Origin: Zygotorulaspora mrakii
Lineage: Eukaryota > Ascomycota > Saccharomycetes > Saccharomycetales > Saccharomycetaceae
Reading direction: 5' to 3'
DNA length: 64,000 nt
NCBI RefSeq assembly: GCF_013402915.1
Contig: NC_050725.1
Location: 1 to 64,000 of the forward strand
The notes under the pieces are model-generated. The model saw only the letters and a list, made by a program, of their open reading frames with translations, was not told the origin of the DNA and made no database searches. A program made the translations under genes and the position numbers. Shown here piece by piece: positions 28,252 through 37,354 of this stretch (positions are counted from its first letter, which is position 1; every line of letters begins with the position of its first letter).

Positions 28252-28932
28252 ATGGAGAAACTTAATGCATTGGGTTCGAGCTTACCGCCAGAGCAGCCAC
28301 CCACAGACCAAGCAATCGCTTCACTAAATGCAGATCTTTCTCAAGAGTTCAAAATAGCCGCCAATGCAGTAACGAAACTGTACAGGGTAGCCAACGAGAG
28401 AAATTCTTTGTTGAAGCATCATGGATATCTTAACTGTTTGGACGATATGCTAAACTTCCTACAACAAAGTTCAGATATTACCGCAGATGATATACATTTT
28501 TGGTGCTTGAAGCAAAAAAATGACATATTATCTCACAAGGCACACATCGGTTCAAACCCGAAACTTGATTTTAATTTTGATAACAGCACTGATAACTGCA
28601 GTTCAGAAATGAGTGTTCCAAAATTTACACTTTCCAGACCCCCATTAAGTGTGGAGCATCATTATAGTCATGGACATGGGAAATCCAAGAAGTTGAGATC
28701 ATCTACGGTCAAGAAACAACAAACACAGATACTTCAGCAAAACCAACACGACACTTGGAAGCCCATCGGCAAGTATATGTCACAAAGAACGGGTCCTGAA
28801 GAATCGCAGACCGAGGAGCCCTTGATAGGTAGCCCAAGATCGTATGTCGATAGTTCAAGGGTATCATCAGCAACTAAAAAACAAAAAGCTTCGACTTCTC
28901 CACAGAACACGGTAAGAAGAATAAAGAAATGA
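28252..28932 (+). CDS. YJR056C-like protein (HAPSTR1/DUF4588-like)
   Basis: 226 aa from the ATG at 28252; the longer frame from 28195 starts with GTG. The conserved part is the N-terminal helical segment with LSQEFKIAANAVTKLYRVA and LLKHHGYLNCLDDML, which resembles the small C16orf72/HAPSTR1 (DUF4588) family of nuclear stress-response regulators. The C-terminal half is polar and low-complexity, rich in Ser, Gln and Lys, ending KKQKASTSPQ with RRIKK at the terminus, a possible nuclear signal. Length agrees with S. cerevisiae YJR056C (about 236 aa), and its place next to HIT1, in convergent orientation, matches YJR055W-YJR056C apart from the interleaved SUR7. Molecular function in yeast is unknown. 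Confidence 0.75.
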   Translation: MEKLNALGSSLPPEQPPTDQAIASLNADLSQEFKIAANAVTKLYRVANERNSLLKHHGYLNCLDDMLNFLQQSSDITADDIHFWCLKQKNDILSHKAHIGSNPKLDFNFDNSTDNCSSEMSVPKFTLSRPPLSVEHHYSHGHGKSKKLRSSTVKKQQTQILQQNQHDTWKPIGKYMSQRTGPEESQTEEPLIGSPRSYVDSSRVSSATKKQKASTSPQNTVRRIKK

Positions 28933-29681
28933 ATGCACGGTGCAACGTCGATGCTCGAGGATTTTGCCCTTTTCGCCTCTATGCTTCTCCCCTTCGCATT
29001 TCCATCTTCATCTCACACACCTGCAATACGTCGCTCGGCGTTAAATGCAAAATGTTTCGTCTTGGGGACCTTTTCTTCATTGAAATCCTCCTCCTTCTTC
29101 CATTTTTGCTTTGTTTTCTTTTTTGAATAAATGAGAATTTTCATGGACTATTTTTTCATATTAGGAAAAGTGTAAACATCCGAACGTAGAGAGAGTTTAG
29201 TGAGAAGATCCATGACGAAATAGGACTTGCGCCTTGAAAAGCACGTAGAGGCGGGCGAGGCAAAGCAAAGTGATCGAAGGTATAAACATTTCGCATCAGT
29301 GCATGGAAGGTAGAGAAAAAAATTCAATTCCTGGATGGGAAGAAAATGAAAACATTCAAGTAGGATTGGGATAATTGTACAACGCCCCTCAAACTCTGAA
29401 CTTTGTTTTGAACTGTTGCTTTCTGGTTTCGCTATTTAATGAAGCACGAATTTGGAGAGGTAATTACAGTGTACTTCTTTCGAGATAACAAGATCCTTTG
29501 TTTACTTTTGGCTTTCGCTGTTATTGATTTGAAGCTGTAAGAATATCAATAGAAAGACATATTGATTCCTTGAAGGTATCATTCTCGTGCTGACTTTGAA
29601 TCATATAGCAGAGACTTTCATCAATAGTCTTCAATTGGATAAACGATTTTAAAAAAAATATTGAAAGAAATACTTTTATAA
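28933..29681. other. SUR7 upstream region, no gene
   Basis: 749 bp between the YJR056C-like gene and SUR7. Two short overlapping frames (28929-29130) encode hydrophobic, Phe/Ser-rich strings with no family look and are treated as non-coding. Confidence 0.45.
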
Positions 29682-30578
29682 ATGAGTGCTTTTCTACGTG
29701 CAGTACTAAAAGTAACCACTCTGCTTTTCTTGGCAGGTAATACATTACTTTTGATTCTCATCATTTTATCTGGTGCAGTGAACAATTATCCAGTTAACCA
29801 TTTTTACTGGGTTCAGGGTGATACGAGAGGTATTCCAAACGCTTCAGATTTAACCCGTTGGACATTTTGGGGTGCCTGCGAGAGGAGAGGTCAGGAAACG
29901 TTTTGTGGAAATAATTTATCACCAGCTTACCCAATTTCTCCTGTTGACAACTTCGGTACTACTACCAATGTTCCAGACTCCTTCATTTCCAATAGAGATT
30001 CATTTTATTACTTAACTAGGTTTTCTTTTTGTTTCTTTTGGATCGCATTAGCCTTCATTGGTATTTCCTTCTTACTTTATATCGGATCATGGTGTTCATA
30101 CGGATTTGCTAAAGTTGTGTGGATGTTGACCGCTGTTGGTTGTTTATTCAACGTAACTGCTGTTGTTTTGCAAACTGCAGCCTCAGTAATGGCAAGAAAT
30201 GCCTTCTCAGATTCCAATAGAGAAGCTTCCCTTGGAGCTGATTTGTACGGTATAGCCTGGGCCAGTGTCTCCTTATCTATAATGGAAACGGCGTTCACCG
30301 TATCGGAGTACTTCACCTGGTTTTTGAGCAAGTCAAGAGAGCAACACACACAAGTACCTGTTGTTTCACAAGAAACTGGTCCTTTTAAATCTATTTTTTC
30401 GTCAAAAAAAGAGCAATACCCCACTGATGACCCAACGCTAGCTGTAAATGACCAATACGCTTCTAATACTGTCAACACAATGACAAGCGTACCTCCTCAT
30501 GAGAATACTCACAGTGGCATTAACTTTTTCACAATCAGAAAATCTCAAAAGACTAAAGCCGATGAGGAGTCTGTTTAA
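29682..30578 (+). CDS. SUR7: Eisosome/MCC plasma-membrane protein Sur7
   Basis: 298-aa four-span membrane protein of the SUR7/PalI family (S. cerevisiae Sur7, 302 aa). Segment 1 is at about residues 7-31. The first external loop has NHFYWVQGDTRGIPNA and the claudin-like WTFWGACE (60-67), with further cysteines and NLSPAYPISPVDNFGT, strongly conserved in Sur7. Three more hydrophobic segments follow between about 108 and 215. The cytosolic C-tail (about 80 residues) is rich in Ser, Thr, Gln and Lys. It marks the MCC/eisosome compartment and affects sporulation, cell-wall structure and endocytosis in the known family. It is interposed between YJR056C and HIT1, as expected for pre-duplication gene order. 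Confidence 0.95.
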   Translation: MSAFLRAVLKVTTLLFLAGNTLLLILIILSGAVNNYPVNHFYWVQGDTRGIPNASDLTRWTFWGACERRGQETFCGNNLSPAYPISPVDNFGTTTNVPDSFISNRDSFYYLTRFSFCFFWIALAFIGISFLLYIGSWCSYGFAKVVWMLTAVGCLFNVTAVVLQTAASVMARNAFSDSNREASLGADLYGIAWASVSLSIMETAFTVSEYFTWFLSKSREQHTQVPVVSQETGPFKSIFSSKKEQYPTDDPTLAVNDQYASNTVNTMTSVPPHENTHSGINFFTIRKSQKTKADEESV

Positions 30579-31033
30579 TACCTGGTCAATTAACGGGGCA
30601 AGTGTTCTGTTCCCGTTCTTTTGGCTAGTTAATAATTTGTTACAATTTGATACCTAGCAAAGAAGCTGCCGAATTTTTTTTCTCGAGAATTTCACACTCT
30701 GACCTGAGAACGCTTCGGTACAGTTTGGCCACTAATGGAGATTCATCAAGTAAGTGTCTACGCATTGCTTCACTTTTTCAGTTCGTCCGCCATTAATGTT
30801 TAATTCATAATAATTTTTCCCAGAAAAGAAGTTTCAATTAATATCATTTTAGAATAAATAACCTTAAATATTCATGAATGTACACTTACTTCAATTAGTT
30901 AGATTCTACTACGAATAAGTTTCTTTAGGGGCCCACTGCAGTTGTGGCTCTTCAAAAAGTAATTCTGTTCCATTCCCTTGTTCAAGCCGGGTCCAGTTCG
31001 TACGCAACAGTTCACCGCAGAAACTTCATGAAA
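30579..31033. other. SUR7-HIT1 intergenic; GAL80 absent
   Basis: 455 bp between convergent SUR7 and HIT1. In S. cerevisiae GAL80 follows SUR7 before AIM32. No trace of a GAL80-length frame exists here or in the 31529-31742 gap. Confidence 0.6.
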
Positions 31034-31528
31034 CTATATGCCTTCCTCTACCTTTGACAAGTATATTTGGCAAAATTCTTCGATTGCTTCGTTATAGTGA
31101 ATGCCGCCATACCGCAGAGTATTCAAGTAATCTATTGCGAGCTGTCTGCTCATATCGCTGCTCATATTCATGCAGGAGTCACCAGTATCAGCAACATCAG
31201 TGGCCAAAATCCTGCAGACTTTTGCCAAATGGAATTTCACAGTATTGTACCCAAGTAGTTCTTTTAATTCAGGGCTCTCTTCGTAAATCCTGTCCAACGA
31301 TGCCGTGGCAAGAGGAAGAGTATTCTTGTCATGAGTACCCTCATCCGTCGGGAACTCGCTTGTTACAGGTTTCTCGGACACAACGGGTAGCGATGTCTCT
31401 TCCATATCCGGATCTTTATGCTTCTGCAAATCCTTATAGCAAGCCAAAGAGCAATACCTCACTTCACATTTTGGACATTTGTACTTAGCAACATTATCAA
31501 GACATATACCACACTTCTCATTTGCCAT
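31034..31528 (-). CDS. HIT1: Box C/D snoRNP assembly factor Hit1 (zf-HIT)
   Basis: 164 aa, the same length as S. cerevisiae Hit1. The N-terminal zf-HIT finger has Cys6, Cys9, Cys18, Cys21, Cys26, Cys30 and His37 (CGICLDNVAKYKCPKC, RYCSLACYKDLQKH). The C-terminal half holds the conserved KYNTVKFHLAKV-like and LNTLRYGGIHYNEAIEEFCQI segments that bind Rsa1 in the known complex. It functions in box C/D snoRNP biogenesis with Rsa1 and the R2TP machinery. Acidic linker around 40-70. The ATG at 31528 precedes the finger directly. Confidence 0.95.
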   Translation of the reverse strand: MANEKCGICLDNVAKYKCPKCEVRYCSLACYKDLQKHKDPDMEETSLPVVSEKPVTSEFPTDEGTHDKNTLPLATASLDRIYEESPELKELLGYNTVKFHLAKVCRILATDVADTGDSCMNMSSDMSRQLAIDYLNTLRYGGIHYNEAIEEFCQIYLSKVEEGI

Positions 31529-31742
31529 TACACTTTGAGAGCAAGCTGTCAGTTATTTAGAGCTATGCTTCTTTTACTCCATGTCACATCTCTTCTCATC
31601 GCATCACCTATACTTTTTTTTATGAGCCAGTCACAGTGAGAGGTGCTTCAAGCGAATGTTAGCCGCAAGCAAGAATATTATAAATATGTGATAATCAGGC
31701 ATCTGAAAGAGCGTACGCCGAAATGCCAGATTAAGAATTGTG

Positions 31743-32732
31743 ATGCCTGTTGCAAGATTGACTGGATTAACTCGGTTCTCTAGTTTTGTAGCGCACTTTC
31801 ACAAACAATATAAACTCGTTGATATATCCCCTTTGCACTTTACAGAATCAACATCTCAAAAAAGTGTTTGTTATTGTGATACTGTTAATATCAGCCTGCC
31901 AGAGGGAAAGAGATTAGATCTAGGGATAGAATTGCCAAGAAAGGTTCCCGAATATAAAAGGCACGTATTGCTGGTATCGCCTCGAAATGATGATAACTCT
32001 CCACCAGAATGGAAAGCATCATGGCAGAGTAAGCTGGAGCTAAATCCTAGTTGGCCTTACTCTAGTATATTCACACTAAAAAATCATCTTAAGAAATCAA
32101 TTACTGGCTCCGAGATACTGGTGAATGCTATATCCATGATACGGGGTGATATTCATCCACCTGAAAAGTATGACAAGCGTGTGCATTTTTATGTGTTGCC
32201 TGATATGAAGCTCTTTAAGATTACAAAAGATCAAATTTCAGAGTTTGCTCACTTCTTGAGTGGAGGTTCAAGCTTCAACGCAACAAGAAATAACATGCTA
32301 CATTTCGAAGACTTTTTAAAAGGCGCAGATAATGCATCTATTCAGCAAATTTCCCGTGAAGTATCCTCTTCATTTGACAAGTCTCGGCTTGAATATGAGT
32401 ATATCGTTGGTGACTGGGCTTTGATATGTGGTCATTACCAGCGAGATCCTAGATGTGGCATAGTTGGGGAGGACCTAATTAAAGAAATCCAATCGAGAAA
32501 TATTTGCAAAGACAAGAATGTTGGTGTTATCTCCCACATAGGGGGTCATAAATACGCAGGAAACATAATATTCTATAATCATGCCGGATTTTCAGAGGTT
32601 TCCCAGAGAAGTAAAGTTGACGCCCTATGGTTTGGAAAAGTGCTCCCCACAAATTTGCCGTTATTGGTAGAAAACCTAAATAACTACAAAATTACCAAAT
32701 CATTGTATCGTGGTGGGTTACAAATGGATTGA
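31743..32732 (+). CDS. AIM32: Aim32, mitochondrial thioredoxin-like ferredoxin protein
   Basis: 329 aa from the ATG at 31743 (the frame start at 31740 is GTG). The N-terminus (MPVARLTGLTRFSSFVAHFHKQY) is basic and hydroxylated, fitting a mitochondrial presequence. The body has sucrase/ferredoxin-like features: HVLLVSPRNDDNSPPEWKASW, KVDALWFGKVLP and the C-terminal VGDWALICGHYQRDPRCG and ISHIGGHKYAGNIIFY, containing the Cys and His ligands expected for a [2Fe-2S] thioredoxin-like fold. S. cerevisiae Aim32 (311 aa) takes part in redox quality control of mitochondrial import components. Convergent with RSE1, with only 44 bp between stop codons, so the 3' UTRs must overlap. Confidence 0.9.
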   Translation: MPVARLTGLTRFSSFVAHFHKQYKLVDISPLHFTESTSQKSVCYCDTVNISLPEGKRLDLGIELPRKVPEYKRHVLLVSPRNDDNSPPEWKASWQSKLELNPSWPYSSIFTLKNHLKKSITGSEILVNAISMIRGDIHPPEKYDKRVHFYVLPDMKLFKITKDQISEFAHFLSGGSSFNATRNNMLHFEDFLKGADNASIQQISREVSSSFDKSRLEYEYIVGDWALICGHYQRDPRCGIVGEDLIKEIQSRNICKDKNVGVISHIGGHKYAGNIIFYNHAGFSEVSQRSKVDALWFGKVLPTNLPLLVENLNNYKITKSLYRGGLQMD

Positions 32733-32776
32733 ATCCTTAATCTGTAAAATGTTTAGTTTAGTTGTTATAAACATAT

Positions 32777-35700
32777 TCACATATAGTTCATTCTAACGCT
32801 ATTGATGCGTTTTTTAATGTTAGCAATTTCCACCCCTTGTTGATCCTTGCATAGGAATGTCTGCTCAGTAAACGATAAGCTCAGAAAGCTTTCGCAGAGA
32901 TCACCATCGATTACGTTTCGCCGAGGTGTATAATACCCTCTGTATTTAGAATGATCTCTTCCAACAATGGAATATGCGCCCTCAGGTATTTTCTGTCGCT
33001 GCGTTCTTAACGTTCGAAAGCCTTGGCCATCGTCAATGTCAGCTGCCTCTTTCTTGGAATTCTGCATTTCTTGCTCAAAAAAGAATTTCTCATCGGCAGA
33101 GCTTATTATATCCTCAATTTTTTTTAACTGAATAATCTCAGATTTGGATAATAGCGGAACCAGACAACCAATAGTACCTTGCAATCCCAAATATATTATA
33201 GCTGGTCGATCGGATAGCTGTATCGACTCTAAGACCTGGATTTCAGTAGGAATGTCATTAATGAAAAAGTGATTCATCAGACTTAACTTATATGGGCATT
33301 CCATGATATTTGGAGCCTTGTTTTTTAGCGATGGCACGTCTTGTAACCTGTTTAGAGCATGAGGAAAATTCGTCTCGATTTTTTTCTCGTATTCCATCGC
33401 CAGTCTTAATGTCCAGATATTACTAAATTTATCTCCACCAATTATAGTACTTTCATCAAGGAACTTCAAAACGGTAACGTGTCTTTTGACAGTATCATCT
33501 GCCACCGCTTTGAAGAGATACTCTTCCCGGTCGAATAAAAAAAGGGTCACAGATTCTCTATTATCACCTACAGCAAGTCTTTCATTTTTCCAAGTTGCCA
33601 GAGCTGTAATATTGGTAATTGAAGGAGTTGTAGCAGAGATGGACTTTTTCAAAAGCTGCTTTTTCCCTAGTCCGAAAAGCACAAGGTTACCAAACAGTGG
33701 TACCAGAAGAGTATCAAGAAATGGGGTCATTGCATGAATGCAGTCTGATATTATTGTTTCATGAAGGAGCTTCAAGCGAAAGGAAGGCTCGACATTTCGT
33801 TCGCTCGCACTAGTGTGGAGAATATAGGTATATAACTTTCCGCCTGTTGAAGCAATCACGAGGTGATTAACATTTGTGGAAAATTTAGTGATACATGCAG
33901 TTGCAGTTCTAATATTTTCAAGCAGTTGGAAACTTTCCTTTGTAGTGTCTGCGCTGCAAACCTTTTCGCCTTTTGTAATGATAACGCGAGTTCGGTTCTC
34001 ATTTATTGAATTCTGAACGTATATCATTAGCCCTTTGCTATCCGCAATTTTGATGATTTTCTTTGTTCTGTAAGCTGGCACTTTCAAAGTAGACCCTTCT
34101 TCTTCATCCTCAAGATCGCTTTCATCTTCTTCTTGGTCTTCCTCTTTATCGCCAGAGAGCGCTAATTCGTAGTCCTGAAACCAGTTTTGTCGAGTAACTA
34201 TATCAGTGAGTTTACCTATGATTAATGCACCAGATGCATTTAACGCGCAATAACCATTCAATTTAACATTTGCCGCTGTGAAATTAGTCACCTTTGTCAA
34301 TATCGGATTGTTCGTCCGGTTTATCACGGGCCTCACGTAAAGCAGTGATTCCAGGTTATAGCTCACCCAGGTTTTCGAGCTGTGAAGGACGAGACATGAT
34401 TTTAATGTACCTGTATCCCATTCTTCTTTCATTCGTTCCTGTTTGTTTATTTCACCATCATCATTATCGTCTTCTTCTTCCTCTTCCTCTTCCTCTCCTA
34501 ATCCTGCAACTAAATCGTCAAAGAAGATCGAGTCTAAGAGAGAGATAGAAACTGGATCGATACCGAGTAGTTTGGTTTTGATGTCAACTATCTCGCCGTC
34601 ACGGCTGTTAACTTTTGAACTGCAGTACATACCATTCTGTAGACCAGCATGCAACTCTATATTCTGTTCATTGGAAATGAGTTTCACGTCGTTTACAGGT
34701 GCAGCAAAGGTCTGCAGCGCAAGCACTTCAAGAAATTCGTCTGCGTTGGAACTCTTCAAGGAGAAAATTTTTACAGTTGATTGTTCAGATCCAACTGCTA
34801 GCCAGTCGCTTCTCAACCCAGATAACATTGACATACTCGTGATGATTTCATCAACTTCAATCCTATTTTGTAATTCATGTAAGCTGTCTTCGGGCAATAG
34901 CCTATCCATCTCAAAATATACTATCTCACCGTTTGATAAACCAATGGCAAGCTGATATTGCGTACAGGCTGCTGAAACCACCTTTATACCAGCTGGAGGA
35001 AACCACTCCAATTTGCACGACGAAAGTTGATTCTCATCATTGAATATTATTTGCCGAACCTCATTTTCACAAACTTGAATTATTGATCGTTTTCCGATAC
35101 TGTGGACAAGTACAGTGCTATCACCCTTTAACCGGAATGGATTGCCGGTCGTTGAGAGTTCTTCAATACTGCCGTCCTCTATTCTCAAAATCATGGTGGA
35201 TTTCGGATAGCTTATAAAAAGAAGCTTGTGATATTTTTCCGCTGGCATACGGACAGTCCATATACTTTTTGCACCGCCAGGGAGCTGTGATGAGATGACA
35301 TGATTGAAGTTGACACCATTTACATAAAAACTTGGATTATCACTTGAGCAGGTAGAAATTGTCAGTGGTGAACTACTAAGAGCCCCCCCAGAAAGTAATG
35401 GATTCAAGTTCTTCATCTTTTGAACTACTCTCAAATTCCTCAAAGTGTCAGATTGTTCTAAATTTAACTTTTTCGTTGGCTCAAGTGAAGTCACTACATT
35501 ACCGGTCCTTTCCTCCTCTTCCCCAAGACTCTCAAATTGAAATAAGTAATTGTGGCAATACTCTGAGTTCGCAAAAAGATAACCATTTTTAAATATATGT
35601 AAGCTCTCAGCCAGAGGAATGGAATCAAAGTAGGATATCGAAATTTGCGGTCTATTACCATCAGATTTTTCTGGAAAAACTTTGAACTTGAACAGATCGC

Positions 35701-36724
35701 CGGTATTAGATTGTAAAAGAACGAAGAAATCTTTCTTCAGTGTTTGCAAAGCATGCGCAATAATTGAAACTTTTAATTTAAGTTGACTTTTTCTCTTAGG
35801 GATTTGAACTTTCAAATTGTAGAAACCGTTCATATCCTTGACTAGTATATAATCATCAAACCCGATCAAAACAAAAGGGTTTATATCATCTTCATCATAA
35901 GCTGATTCTTTTGTTGCAGAATTGAGGCTACTAATGCCATATTTAGACAATGACGGCAGTCCCATGATAAAATTTGCAGATGTCTCAATTTTGAAATCTG
36001 CTCTTTTTACGATATGATTAAGGCCCAGGTCCAATACATAAAAGACTAAGTGAACTTCATTATTATCCGCAGTGTCTATCTCGATAGATGCAAAGCAAGG
36101 ATTCTCATACTGAACATCGCATGCAGCAGTATCTAAAGTTAACATATTAGGCCTGTTGGCTTCCAAAGGCGACTGAATAGCCAAAGTGCGGTCATCGTTG
36201 TTGGTATTGAGCACAAAGCACAGCTTGTTTTTTTCAATCGCAGACAGAAATAGGCATCTTCCATAAAGATCTACCTCTATTCGAGATATGGGGGAAAGTC
36301 TTCGTATACCAGATCTGCTCAATGGCTCATTCATAAGCGTCCTTAAGATGATCGAGTCATCGCCGTCATCGACTCTTACCCTGCGCTCAAATCGAACTAT
36401 GCTTAAATTCCCTGAGTCTGACGTTATCGCCAGAAAAGAGTTCGCATGGTTCTCGGCATGAAAGGATCTCATGCATGTGATGGTAGCAAATATATCGATA
36501 GTTGCTAGCTTTTTCAGTGAACCCTCAGACACGTCATATAGCTCCAAGTGGGTCTCGGTAGCAATACATAGCTGCAAGTCTTTAACTCGTCTTGCAGGTC
36601 TGGCTTCCTTAACAGCTACACTGTTCACCTCATCGATAAAATGTCCGGTGCATGAATGAATGTAATTCGATTGGCGTTTCAGCGCCAAATGATATAAATA
36701 TAATTCTGAATCTCTAACAAGCAT
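32777..36724 (-). CDS. RSE1: U2 snRNP/SF3b subunit Rse1 (SF3B3-like)
   Basis: 1315-aa WD-like triple beta-propeller protein (S. cerevisiae Rse1, 1361 aa), scaffold of SF3b in the U2 snRNP, needed for prespliceosome formation. The N-terminus LYLYHLALKRQSN with CIATETHLELYDV and the C-terminal RTQRQKIPEGAYSIVGRDHSKYRG, RNVIDGDLCESFLSL are typical of the SF3B3/DDB1/CPSF-A family. Two acidic tracts (an E/D run followed by NDDGE, and DKEEDQEEDESDLEDEE) interrupt the propeller loops and are likely disordered. Divergent from GSF2, as YML049C-YML048W in S. cerevisiae. Confidence 0.95.
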   Translation of the reverse strand: MLVRDSELYLYHLALKRQSNYIHSCTGHFIDEVNSVAVKEARPARRVKDLQLCIATETHLELYDVSEGSLKKLATIDIFATITCMRSFHAENHANSFLAITSDSGNLSIVRFERRVRVDDGDDSIILRTLMNEPLSRSGIRRLSPISRIEVDLYGRCLFLSAIEKNKLCFVLNTNNDDRTLAIQSPLEANRPNMLTLDTAACDVQYENPCFASIEIDTADNNEVHLVFYVLDLGLNHIVKRADFKIETSANFIMGLPSLSKYGISSLNSATKESAYDEDDINPFVLIGFDDYILVKDMNGFYNLKVQIPKRKSQLKLKVSIIAHALQTLKKDFFVLLQSNTGDLFKFKVFPEKSDGNRPQISISYFDSIPLAESLHIFKNGYLFANSEYCHNYLFQFESLGEEEERTGNVVTSLEPTKKLNLEQSDTLRNLRVVQKMKNLNPLLSGGALSSSPLTISTCSSDNPSFYVNGVNFNHVISSQLPGGAKSIWTVRMPAEKYHKLLFISYPKSTMILRIEDGSIEELSTTGNPFRLKGDSTVLVHSIGKRSIIQVCENEVRQIIFNDENQLSSCKLEWFPPAGIKVVSAACTQYQLAIGLSNGEIVYFEMDRLLPEDSLHELQNRIEVDEIITSMSMLSGLRSDWLAVGSEQSTVKIFSLKSSNADEFLEVLALQTFAAPVNDVKLISNEQNIELHAGLQNGMYCSSKVNSRDGEIVDIKTKLLGIDPVSISLLDSIFFDDLVAGLGEEEEEEEEDDNDDGEINKQERMKEEWDTGTLKSCLVLHSSKTWVSYNLESLLYVRPVINRTNNPILTKVTNFTAANVKLNGYCALNASGALIIGKLTDIVTRQNWFQDYELALSGDKEEDQEEDESDLEDEEEGSTLKVPAYRTKKIIKIADSKGLMIYVQNSINENRTRVIITKGEKVCSADTTKESFQLLENIRTATACITKFSTNVNHLVIASTGGKLYTYILHTSASERNVEPSFRLKLLHETIISDCIHAMTPFLDTLLVPLFGNLVLFGLGKKQLLKKSISATTPSITNITALATWKNERLAVGDNRESVTLFLFDREEYLFKAVADDTVKRHVTVLKFLDESTIIGGDKFSNIWTLRLAMEYEKKIETNFPHALNRLQDVPSLKNKAPNIMECPYKLSLMNHFFINDIPTEIQVLESIQLSDRPAIIYLGLQGTIGCLVPLLSKSEIIQLKKIEDIISSADEKFFFEQEMQNSKKEAADIDDGQGFRTLRTQRQKIPEGAYSIVGRDHSKYRGYYTPRRNVIDGDLCESFLSLSFTEQTFLCKDQQGVEIANIKKRINSVRMNYM

Positions 36725-37354
36725 GCCACAAGGTTTTTAGTCCAATAAACACAATTCACCCCAAGCCGGCTTCTTCTCGCCACTTCAATATCTTTCTTAC
36801 TTACTTACTTACTTACTTACTGCCTTTGTATTGATATCAATGCCCTAATAACCTGATAATACGGGTCACGTGTTTCCAACGACGAACTACCCACTACTAC
36901 TATCTATTTGAGCAGTGAACGACCAGTCTGAGTCCTTTATACTTCCGTGTGGCGTCGATTGTTGATGTTGACGACAGTTTTCCATTTTTGATTACATGAT
37001 TTACCTGGTTTTGACTTTTTCAAGGCAGCAGTTTTTCGCTGTTCAACATAGCGGGGCGGGTGGGAGGCGAGGGAAGAAGGAGCTAAAAACTACTGACAAT
37101 GAAGAAATATAAAAAACTTGCCACTTCAAGACTACAAAAAACACTATATTGACTACTATAGCATACCTAAGGTGCGGGTACCTCATATAGTTTCTCAATT
37201 TGGTGTTTTGGTGTTTAGCTTTTCATCTGAGTTTGTTAAGCCTTGAATCTTTTGTTCCACGGTGTTATATATATACAACGAGTGGAGAAGCGCAACAGTT
37301 GAAAGATTTGCCCATTGAGAAACAATAAAGACAGAAAAGATTTGAATTTAAGTG
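36725..37354. promoter_or_regulatory. RSE1-GSF2 divergent promoter
   Basis: 630 bp. A GTCACGTG at 36865-36872 contains the CACGTG E-box used by Cbf1/Pho4. A (CTTA)n microsatellite is at 36796-36820 and a G-rich block GCGGGGCGGGTGGG at about 37051-37064 resembles Mig1-type GC boxes, which would be of interest because GSF2 affects glucose repression. TATATATA near 37267 precedes GSF2. Function of the motifs is inferred. Confidence 0.45.
36796..36820. repeat. (CTTA)n microsatellite
   Basis: Six perfect tandem CTTA units followed by a final C in the RSE1-GSF2 spacer. Likely length-polymorphic between strains. Confidence 0.85.

Noticed and set aside
34294..34955. Overlapping serine-rich frames opposite RSE1
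   Set aside because: They are the complement of the acidic Glu/Asp codon tracts of RSE1; such antisense Ser runs are expected by chance.
36865..37050. Centromere: GTCACGTG matches the CDEI consensus
   Set aside because: No CDEIII-type TGTNTNTGNNTTCCGAA follows at the required distance on either strand and the next DNA is not the required very AT-rich CDEII. The word is an ordinary E-box.
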